Shown piece after piece: positions 27,236 to 34,678 of a stretch of DNA of 34,678 bases. The first letter of the stretch is position 1, and every line of letters begins with the position of its first letter. Made by a program: the position numbers and the translations under genes. The notes beneath the pieces were generated by a model. It was given only the letters and a program-made list of their open reading frames with translations, did no database searches and was not told the origin of the DNA. Origin of the DNA: an uncultured Boseongicola sp. (lineage in GTDB: Bacteria; Pseudomonadota; Alphaproteobacteria; Rhodobacterales; Rhodobacteraceae); the NCBI GenBank assembly GCA_905479635.1, contig CAJQNG010000211.1, positions 1 through 34,678 of the forward strand, read 5' to 3'.

Positions 27236-27260
27236 CCTGCGCCTGGTTGACAGGCGCGGG
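27236..27260. repeat. Inverted repeat overlapping the groESL -35 region
   Basis: GCGCCTG (27239-27245) and CAGGCGC (27251-27257) form a perfect 7-bp inverted repeat around GTTGA, extendable by about three pairs on each side with one G-T wobble. The right arm shares bases with the TTGACA at 27247-27252. It could be a second operator or a chance structure. Confidence 0.55.
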
Positions 27261-27274
27261 CACGTTCCTTATCT
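27247..27274 (+). promoter_or_regulatory. groESL promoter
   Basis: TTGACA (27247-27252), a 16-bp spacer and TTATCT (27269-27274) precede the CIRCE box. The -35 is a perfect sigma-70 hexamer, and the CTTATCT part also resembles the -10 element of alphaproteobacterial heat-shock sigma factors (RpoH), so both factors might use it. Transcription would begin near 27281. Confidence 0.7.
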
Positions 27275-27282
27275 CCCAATCG

Positions 27283-27309
27283 TTAGCACTCACTAGAGAT
27301 GAGTGCCAA
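27283..27309 (+). promoter_or_regulatory. CIRCE operator (HrcA binding site)
   Basis: TTAGCACTC, nine bases, then GAGTGCCAA: the CIRCE inverted repeat with a single change from the TTAGCACTC-N9-GAGTGCTAA consensus. It lies at the transcription start and 32 bp before the groES ATG. HrcA binding here represses the operon until heat or unfolded protein titrates GroEL. No hrcA gene is in the window. Confidence 0.95.
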
Positions 27310-27341
27310 TCCACTAGCAACTGAACCAAGGAGCGTTCAAT

Positions 27342-27629
27342 ATGGCATTTACTCCGCTGCACGACCGCGTACTGGTCCGCCGCGTAGAAAGCGACGATAC
27401 GACCAAAGGCGGTCTTATCATCCCTGAAAGCGCAAAAGAGAAGCCAGCCGAAGGCGAGATCATTTCGGTCGGCGAAGGCGCACGCAAAGACTCGGGCGAG
27501 CTTATCGCACCATCTGTCAAAGCAGGCGACAAGATTCTCTTCGGCAAATGGTCCGGCACAGAAATCACGCTGGACGGCGAAGAGCTGCTCATCATGAAGG
27601 AAAGCGACATTCTCGGTACGATTTCCTGA
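27342..27629 (+). CDS. groES: Co-chaperonin GroES
   Basis: Ten-kilodalton lid of the GroEL folding chamber. The 95-residue length and blocks [15 protein letters not shown], the mobile loop [16 protein letters not shown] and the C-terminal [10 protein letters not shown] are standard. ATG at 27342 follows AAGGAGCG. It is the first gene of the operon under the CIRCE box; groEL follows 54 bp later. Confidence 0.98.
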   Translation: MAFTPLHDRVLVRRVESDDTTKGGLIIPESAKEKPAEGEIISVGEGARKDSGELIAPSVKAGDKILFGKWSGTEITLDGEELLIMKESDILGTIS

Positions 27630-27656
27630 GCAACGTCACTTCCATCAATCAACTGA

Positions 27657-29330
<1,674 letters not shown>

Positions 29331-29427
29331 GCGACTTCCGACCTGCTTGCGGGCCGGAACCGCGTTACCCGACGGGCGGTTTGCACAGCATTTCGTCATC
29401 CGGGTTTACGTCACTACCCAAAAGAAG

Positions 29428-29458
29428 GGGCGCCCGTTGTGGCGCCCTTTTTCTTTTG
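29428..29458 (+). terminator. Rho-independent terminator of groESL
   Basis: Stem GGGCGCC/GGCGCCC (29428-29434 with 29441-29447), loop CGTTGT, then TTTTTCTTTT. The A-rich AAAAGAAG before the stem can extend the pairing, so it may work in both directions. It is about 100 bp after the groEL stop. Confidence 0.9.
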
Positions 29459-29510
29459 TCGTCATCAAATTGCAGCCTTAGTTTGGTCGTGACCCCGTAA
29501 GGATACTCGC

Positions 29511-29809
29511 ATGTTACGTCACATCATTAGGCATCCTGACAAACCAAGCGCGACGCAAGCAGATCGCGCCGCATTGAAAGCTACCATCGAAGCCTGCGCA
29601 GACCACTCCGACGTCCACTCCGCGACCTGCGGCTTCACTGTCAGACCGGGATCAAACCATTTCGACCTCGCTATGACCGCCGACTTCGACGAGACATGGC
29701 CGCGTTTCGCCGTGACGTCGAAAGCGGCATGCATGAGGTCTACGTCGCAGCCCGCGCAAAACACGCGGACTCACTCGAGACATTTTCGGAAACAAAAGAC
29801 CCCTTCTGA
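29511..29809 (+). pseudogene. Frameshifted Dabb (stress-responsive A/B barrel) domain gene
   Basis: ATG 29511, preceded by TAAGGAT, opens MLRHIIRHPDKPSATQADRA and continues to FDLAMTADFDE. There the frame must change by one base near 29690-29694 to continue as DMAAFRRDVESGMHEVYVAA and RAKHADSLETFSETKDPF, ending at TGA 29807-29809. The joined product of about 98 residues has the pattern of Dabb domains (initial MLRHI, central FDLAxxADFDD, and a helix with HxxY). Without the shift the first frame runs on to 29906 with no family likeness. The simplest explanation is a one-base deletion. Function of the intact relatives is generally unknown. Confidence 0.65.
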
Positions 29810-29902
29810 CGAAATCTTCTTGCGCGGTCACTCAAAAATCCCTAAACCTTCGCAGGTGCAGAAAATGGGAATGTTGCAATGCCGCATGACGGGACCTCTC
29901 CA

Positions 29903-31561
29903 ATGATTGAAACACCTGTATTCCCCGACCTTCTGGCGCTGACGAAGGAGGCTGTGCCGGCCGCCGAATCTCTGCTGGGCCGCGCCAAAGACGTTGTCCG
30001 CGCTCAGGTCAGCGACGGCGACCAGGTCAGCGCGTCCCTCATCGAAACCCACCAAACTGCAGTCCATGGCCTCGCGTGGGTCGCCACCTATGTCGAAGCG
30101 CTCCGCCAGATGCAGCATTGGGCCGAAGCGCTTCAGGCTGACGGGAAATTTGGCGAGCTGGAGCAACTGATCCACCAGATCACCTTCGGCGAATACCTCT
30201 GGCAACTTTATGGCGGCATCCCGATGAGCCAGGGTGAGATTATCCGCCCGCAGGACCTTGGCCTGACACAAGATGACCAGCGCACGATGATGGACCCTGC
30301 GGTCATGACCCTGACCCAACAGGGCAACACCCAAGCCGCCCGCCTTCGCCTTGTCGCGATCATGCGCGAGCGCACCGCCGAGATCACTATCGGCGCAACA
30401 GGCCTTGATGACGAACTTGAAATGATCCGCGAGCAGTTCCGCCGTTTTGCAAAAGATCGCGTGGAACCCAATGCCCATGACTGGCACCTGAAAGACGAAC
30501 TGATCCCGATGGAGATCATCGACGAGATGGCCGAAATGGGCGTCTTCGGCCTGACGATCCCGGAGGAATACGGGGGGTTCGGCCTGTCAAAAGCCTCCAT
30601 GTGTGTAGTGTCCGAAGAACTCAGCCGCGGCTATATTGGCGTCGGTTCCCTCGGTACGCGCTCCGAAATAGCCGCCGAGTTGATCCTTTGCGGCGGCACC
30701 CAAGCGCAGAAAGAAAAATGGCTTCCTGGCCTCGCCTCAGGTGAAATCCTTCCAACGGCGGTTTTCACCGAACCAAACACCGGTTCAGACCTTGGGGCCT
30801 TGCGCACCAAAGCGACCAAGACCGGCGAGACCTGGACGATCAAGGGCAACAAAACCTGGATCACCCACGCCGCCCGCACCCACGTCATGACGGTTCTTGC
30901 GCGTTCAGTCCCCGACACCAGTGACTATCGCGGTCTGTCGATGTTCTTGGCCGAAAAGACCCCTGGCACCGACGAGGTCCCGTTCCCGGACGATGGACTT
31001 TCAGGCGGCGAAATCGAGGTTCTCGGCTATCGCGGCATGAAAGAATACACCGTCAATTTCGATGGCTTCGAGGTGAAGGGCGAGAACCTTCTCGGCGACG
31101 CAGAGGGTCAGGGCTTCAAGCAGTTAATGCAGACGTTTGAAAGCGCGCGCATCCAGACCGCCGCTCGCGCCATTGGCGTCGCGCAATCCGCGCTTGATGT
31201 GTCGATGCAATACGCCGAAGACCGCAAACAGTTCGGAAAATCGCTCATCGAGTTCCCTCGAGTGGCGTCCAAGCTGGCAATGATGGCCGTGGAAATCATG
31301 GTTGCGCGCCAGCTCACCTACTTCTCGGCCGCCGAAAAAGACAACGATCGCCGCTGTGATTTAGAAGCGGGCATGGCGAAGCTTCTTGGCGCCCGCGTGG
31401 CTTGGGCTGCCGCCGACAACGGGTTACAAATCCACGGCGGCAATGGGTTCGCTCTGGAATACAAAATCAGCCGCATCCTGTGCGATGCCCGCATCCTCAA
31501 TATCTTTGAAGGTGCAGCAGAAATTCAGGCGCAGGTTATCGCGCGTCGTCTTCTGGCCTGA
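29903..31561 (+). CDS. mcd: Acyl-CoA dehydrogenase, probably methylsuccinyl-CoA dehydrogenase
   Basis: A 552-residue FAD enzyme. Residues 1 to about 165 are an extra helical domain, and the standard acyl-CoA dehydrogenase fold follows (about 166-550). Visible blocks are [40 protein letters not shown] and the C-terminal catalytic segment [10 protein letters not shown], with Glu536 as the likely base. A 165-170-residue N-terminal extension with a segment like [15 protein letters not shown] is what I recall for methylsuccinyl-CoA dehydrogenase of the ethylmalonyl-CoA pathway, used by Rhodobacterales to assimilate acetate. That makes mcd the best call, though another long-form acyl-CoA dehydrogenase cannot be excluded. 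ATG 29903 was chosen over 29879 because [11 protein letters not shown] looks native. The 3' end overlaps the convergent recO by 26 bases. Confidence 0.82.
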   Translation: MIETPVFPDLLALTKEAVPAAESLLGRAKDVVRAQVSDGDQVSASLIETHQTAVHGLAWVATYVEALRQMQHWAEALQADGKFGELEQLIHQITFGEYLWQLYGGIPMSQGEIIRPQDLGLTQDDQRTMMDPAVMTLTQQGNTQAARLRLVAIMRERTAEITIGATGLDDELEMIREQFRRFAKDRVEPNAHDWHLKDELIPMEIIDEMAEMGVFGLTIPEEYGGFGLSKASMCVVSEELSRGYIGVGSLGTRSEIAAELILCGGTQAQKEKWLPGLASGEILPTAVFTEPNTGSDLGALRTKATKTGETWTIKGNKTWITHAARTHVMTVLARSVPDTSDYRGLSMFLAEKTPGTDEVPFPDDGLSGGEIEVLGYRGMKEYTVNFDGFEVKGENLLGDAEGQGFKQLMQTFESARIQTAARAIGVAQSALDVSMQYAEDRKQFGKSLIEFPRVASKLAMMAVEIMVARQLTYFSAAEKDNDRRCDLEAGMAKLLGARVAWAAADNGLQIHGGNGFALEYKISRILCDARILNIFEGAAEIQAQVIARRLLA

Positions 31562-32279
31562 TCCCACGGGCGATCAAATCAACAAACCGCTGCCGCGCTG
31601 CTGGCAGCGGGCGATCGCCAAGCGTCGGTGCAAAATGCTGACCCAGAAAATGCCCTGTTACCCCAAGCCCCTCCAGAACATCCCGGTCGCTGCCTTCGCC
31701 TTCTCCAACCAAAGCCGGCGACAACGGCAACATCCGGTCCGCCCATTCCCCAGCCCCGACCCGCGACACCGCGCGTCCCGACTTTGGCGATACAAACACC
31801 AGATTGTCCGAGCGATCCGTTACCGCGCAACGCCCAAGGTCCAGCCCGAAGCCAAGATCATCCAGAAGCGCCAACTCCCAGCGCAGATACCCCAGCTTCC
31901 AAAACTCGCCTTCACCGATCATGTCGAGAACGGCCAATGTGCGGCGATATAAGTTAGGATGCGCCTCTCGCTCGGGCATCACAAACGCCAGCAAAGACGT
32001 CACCGCATTCAGCGCCGCCAAGGTGTCCCGCGCGCCCATCAAATCAGCACGGCTTCGCACTGGCTCAACAGTAAACGCGCCCAGGTGTTCTTCAAGCCGT
32101 GCGCGCCACGCCAGATCAAGCTGCGCCCCCGGCTGTAAGACAGGCGCGATCTTGCGACTGGTCCCGCCCCGGACAACGCCCGCATGCCGCCCCCGACCTT
32201 CGGTAAAAACGTCTATGATCGCGGATGTCTCGCCATGCTTGCGCACAGTCAAAAGCACACCCTCTTCGCGCCAATCCAT
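31536..32279 (-). CDS. recO: DNA repair protein RecO
   Basis: Mediator that loads RecA on SSB-coated gaps in the RecFOR pathway. The 247-residue protein starts [20 protein letters not shown], the N-terminal OB-fold signature, and continues with the helical domain ([40 protein letters not shown]). The start at 32279 is seven codons inside the longest frame. It is the last gene of a minus-strand group era-DUF1491-recO, 39 bp after the DUF1491 stop. The stop lies inside the end of mcd on the other strand. Confidence 0.95.
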   Translation of the reverse strand: MDWREEGVLLTVRKHGETSAIIDVFTEGRGRHAGVVRGGTSRKIAPVLQPGAQLDLAWRARLEEHLGAFTVEPVRSRADLMGARDTLAALNAVTSLLAFVMPEREAHPNLYRRTLAVLDMIGEGEFWKLGYLRWELALLDDLGFGLDLGRCAVTDRSDNLVFVSPKSGRAVSRVGAGEWADRMLPLSPALVGEGEGSDRDVLEGLGVTGHFLGQHFAPTLGDRPLPAARQRFVDLIARGIRPEDDAR

Positions 32280-32318
32280 GAAATGCTTATCCCGCCTCAA
32301 ATCCGCGGATGCAAAGCC

Positions 32319-32651
32319 TCATGCAAGGCTGGGGTCATCCAGCAAATGCCGCCCCTGCCGATCCTCGACCTCGATCACCCAAAGATCGGAATCAAATGAC
32401 CGCTGCTTTGTGACGCTGATGTCAACATCAGCCTCGAGGCCCTCAACATGGACAATCCATTGCCGCTCGCCGCTCATAATATCAAAAGACCGGTGATAAC
32501 AGCAGGCCCGCCCGTCCAGGGTATTCAGCTTCACCAACACAGCCCCCGCCGTGTGATCGCCCCGCGCCACAACAAACGCCGGGATATCCGCCAAACGACA
32601 TCGCGTCAGATAGGCCGCGACCCAGATTTCAGATGTCAGCCGTGGCGTCAT
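32319..32651 (-). CDS. DUF1491 family protein
   Basis: A 110-residue protein of unknown function, restricted mainly to alphaproteobacteria. The N-terminus MTPRLTSEIWVAAYLTRCRL and the central GDHTAGAVLVKLNTLDGRA are typical of the family, and the end is rich in acidic residues (VIEVEDRQGRHLLDDPSLA). No signal peptide or membrane segment is seen. Its ATG shares a base with the era stop (TGATG), so translation is coupled to era. Its constant position between era and recO suggests a role tied to RNA metabolism or repair, but this is only context. Confidence 0.9.
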   Translation of the reverse strand: MTPRLTSEIWVAAYLTRCRLADIPAFVVARGDHTAGAVLVKLNTLDGRACCYHRSFDIMSGERQWIVHVEGLEADVDISVTKQRSFDSDLWVIEVEDRQGRHLLDDPSLA

Positions 32652-33571
32652 CAGTTGCCGTCCGAAAAGTCGAGCCCCATCTCGGAATAGCGCTCTTTCT
32701 CATCAAGCCAGTTCGGCCGCACCTTCACCTGCAAAAACAGGTGCACCTTGCGTCCGAGAAACTCGGAAATCTCGACCCGCGCCAATTGCCCGACAACCTT
32801 AATTGTCTCGCCCTTCTTGCCAAGCAGGATACCTTTATGACCATCGCGAATGACATAAATGATCTGATCAATCTTCACCGACCCATCATCGCGTTCTTCC
32901 CAAGACTCTGTCTCGACCGTCAGTTGATACGGCAATTCCTGATGCAGGCGCAGCGTCAGCTTTTCGCGCGTCATCTCGGCGGCAATCATCCGCATTGGCA
33001 GGTCAGCGATCTGATCCTCGGGATACAGCCAAGGCCCCTCAGGCAAGACACCTGAAAGCCATTTCTTAAGGTGATCGACGCCGTGCCCCTTCTCGGCCGA
33101 AATCATAAACGTCTCGGTAAACGCGAACTTTTCGTTCATCTCTTCGGCCAGCTTCAACAGAACCGGCGCTTCCACACGGTCGATTTTGTTGATCGCCAGT
33201 GCGACAGGGGCCTGGCCGACGCGGTCGCCTATGCTTTCCAAAATCGCCTCAACGCCCGGCGTGATGCCCCGGTGCGCTTCAATCAACAACACGACGACAT
33301 CTGCATCAGACGCGCCGCTCCATGCTGCGGCCACCATGGCGCGGTCTAGCCGACGGCGCGGCCGGAACAATCCCGGTGTGTCGACAAACACAATCTGAGC
33401 GTCACCCTCAAGCGCAACGCCACGGATACGCGCCCGCGTTGTCTGAACCTTGTGCGTCACAATGGACACCTTCGCCCCGACCATGCGGTTCAAAAGTGTG
33501 GATTTTCCAGCGTTGGGTTCCCCGATAAGGGCCACGAACCCGGCGCGGGTGTTTGGAGAGTTTTCTGTCAT
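32651..33571 (-). CDS. era: GTPase Era
   Basis: Essential GTPase that binds the 3' end of 16S rRNA and assists 30S assembly. The 306-residue form starts at 33571 (MTENSPNTRAGFVALIGEPN). The G1 loop GEPNAGKS, G3 DTPG and G4 NKID are clear, and the C-terminal KH domain contains VIRDGHKGILLGKKGETIK (about 249-267). A start ten codons upstream (33601) is possible but lacks similarity. In relatives era follows rnc directly; here an opposite-strand nuclease gene intervenes, so era must have its own promoter in the 168-bp gap upstream. Confidence 0.97.
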   Translation of the reverse strand: MTENSPNTRAGFVALIGEPNAGKSTLLNRMVGAKVSIVTHKVQTTRARIRGVALEGDAQIVFVDTPGLFRPRRRLDRAMVAAAWSGASDADVVVLLIEAHRGITPGVEAILESIGDRVGQAPVALAINKIDRVEAPVLLKLAEEMNEKFAFTETFMISAEKGHGVDHLKKWLSGVLPEGPWLYPEDQIADLPMRMIAAEMTREKLTLRLHQELPYQLTVETESWEERDDGSVKIDQIIYVIRDGHKGILLGKKGETIKVVGQLARVEISEFLGRKVHLFLQVKVRPNWLDEKERYSEMGLDFSDGN

Positions 33572-33739
33572 ATGCCAGCCAGTATGTGATTCTGGGTGCA
33601 AGGGCCAGACGGGAAGGGTTTTGGCGTGAAAACCGACCGTCGCAGCCAGAAGTGCCCTTTCATTTCCATATTTCCGTCCCGTTGATGTCGTTTCTCGCTG
33701 CTAACACTCTATCATTATTGGATTATTTTTGGTGTTTCT

Positions 33740-34423
33740 ATGGGATTACTTCGTTTTCTGTTTGGCCGGGGAGGCCCGTCTTCGGTTGCTGTCGAAAAAG
33801 ACCGAGCCAGACGAAAGGATATCCCTCAGATTGTTGGGACAGGACCAGCGCCACCAAGATCGCAGCCCCGCACGCTTCCGCCCAAAGCTATTTCGCCAGA
33901 GAAGCCAGCGCAACCCGCTGGACCACTCCCTCCACCAGACCCTTCGGCGCAGCAAAATGTCACGCTGCCTTACTGTCGCTACGCCAAGCGCGAAGAACGG
34001 GCAGAGCGCGCTCAGATTGTGTACCGCCACGCCTGCGCGCCAGGACCCACGATCCTTAAGGGAAAATGCTACGTCATCGACGGTGACACCATTTCTATCA
34101 ACAGCGTTCCAATACGGCTTGCAGGGATTGATGCACCCGAACTTGATCATCCCTATGGTAACAATGCCAAGTGGGCGATGGTCGCAATCACGCAAGGGCA
34201 GATCATCACGGCCAGGATTGCACCCGAGATGAGCTACGATCGCACGGTCGCTATCTGCTGTCTTCCAGACGGTCGTGACATTGCCGCCGAACTGGTCAAG
34301 CAAGGCCTCGCGCTTGACTGGCCGCTGTTCTCGAAGGGTCTTTACAAAGAGTACGAGCCCGAAGGCGTTCGCCGAAAACTCTGGATGACCACCAAACGTC
34401 AACCGCCGCCAGCGAATCGCTAA
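33740..34423 (+). CDS. Thermonuclease (SNase-like) family protein
   Basis: A 227-residue protein with a staphylococcal-nuclease-like domain at about 105-205. The catalytic set is present: Arg126 ([10 protein letters not shown]), Glu134 and Arg168 (SYDRTV), with the calcium-site aspartates in VIDGDT and IDAPE. Family enzymes cleave DNA and RNA. The first 100 residues are unusual: a short Arg/Phe segment ([10 protein letters not shown]) with no clear signal peptide, then a proline-rich linker (about 36-68) and a region with three cysteines (YCRYAKR, HACAPG, GKCYV). The upstream sequence is AT-rich compared with the neighbours, hinting at later acquisition. The stop overlaps the convergent rnc stop by three bases. 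It splits rnc from era. Confidence 0.88.
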   Translation: MGLLRFLFGRGGPSSVAVEKDRARRKDIPQIVGTGPAPPRSQPRTLPPKAISPEKPAQPAGPLPPPDPSAQQNVTLPYCRYAKREERAERAQIVYRHACAPGPTILKGKCYVIDGDTISINSVPIRLAGIDAPELDHPYGNNAKWAMVAITQGQIITARIAPEMSYDRTVAICCLPDGRDIAAELVKQGLALDWPLFSKGLYKEYEPEGVRRKLWMTTKRQPPPANR

Positions 34424-34678
34424 GCGGCCTCTACCCGTGCCAAAAGCGCCTTCGCCGATGCTTGCTCAGCCGCGCGCTTTGACGTCGCCCTTGCGGTTTC
34501 GGCCTCGCCGGTGCTCAGACGCGCTTCAACCGTAAACATCGGCGCATGGTCAGGGCCTTCGCGCCCAATTGCTTCGTAGGTCGGAGGCGCCAATCCGCGC
34601 GCCTGGGCCCATTCCTGTAACGACGTCTTAGGATCGCGCGCGTCGCCTTCAACGGTCTCGATGCGCGACTTCCACAAC
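34420..34678 (-). CDS. rnc: Ribonuclease III (C-terminal part only)
   Basis: Only the last 85 or so codons are in the window. They encode a double-stranded-RNA-binding domain: [20 protein letters not shown], then the beta strands [19 protein letters not shown], then the final helix [20 protein letters not shown]. This arrangement at the end of a gene next to era identifies RNase III, which processes rRNA precursors and structured mRNAs. The frame is open through the right edge, so the catalytic domain lies outside. An apparent TTG start at 34677 is just the window border. Confidence 0.92.
   Translation of the reverse strand, partial: LWKSRIETVEGDARDPKTSLQEWAQARGLAPPTYEAIGREGPDHAPMFTVEARLSTGEAETARATSKRAAEQASAKALLARVEAA

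Noticed and set aside
29511-29809. Programmed ribosomal frameshift in the Dabb gene
   Set aside because: No slippery heptamer and no downstream stem is visible at the junction; a simple deletion is more likely.

Overview
The window looks like chromosomal core from a Rhodobacterales (Roseobacter-group) alphaproteobacterium. The evidence is gene content and order: gpmI-envC-ctpA; rsmB-heparinase-purH-lspA-DUF3035-M16-M16; rbfA-DUF2233-truB; rpsO...pnp; groES-groEL behind a CIRCE box; and recO-DUF1491-era-rnc. There is also a methylsuccinyl-CoA-dehydrogenase-like protein typical of the ethylmalonyl-CoA pathway. No tRNA, rRNA, CRISPR array, insertion sequence or prophage was recognised. Both ends cut through genes: ctpA on the left (its 3' part is missing) and rnc on the right (its 5' part is missing).

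Layout. 1-4810 (minus): ctpA, an EnvC-like factor, gpmI and a ligase-associated exonuclease. 4950-8139 (plus): a tightly coupled set of circularly permuted ATP-grasp, alpha-E and transglutaminase genes, followed by a candidate small RNA of the alpha-r8/MmgR (Rfam suhB) type at about 8331-8411. 8419-16930 (minus): a long run from rsmB through a heparinase-fold protein, purH, lspA and a lipoprotein to an M16 peptidase pair with one active and one inactive subunit. 17007-18453: SDHAF4, a small exported protein and dapB. 18547-21135 (plus): rbfA, a phosphodiester glycosidase, truB and DUF1643. 21132-23814: two decayed genes around intact rpsO and a PCu(A)C copper chaperone. 23815-29330: pnp, a TraB/GumN protein and groESL. 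29511-31561: a frameshifted Dabb-domain gene and mcd. 31536-34678: recO, DUF1491, era, then a thermonuclease-like gene on the opposite strand inserted between era and rnc.

Working together. Several neighbours share a theme. Envelope: CtpA protease with an EnvC-type amidase activator; LspA followed by a lipoprotein it could process. Translation and RNA: rbfA, truB, rpsO, pnp, rsmB, era, rnc. Protein folding: groESL under HrcA/CIRCE control. Carbon assimilation: mcd.

The least ordinary elements are the ATP-grasp/alpha-E/transglutaminase set, whose product is unknown; the putative sRNA downstream of it; the nuclease gene splitting rnc from era; and a cluster of single-base frameshifts in three dispensable genes, while every large housekeeping gene is intact. 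No clearly unprecedented multi-gene system was found.
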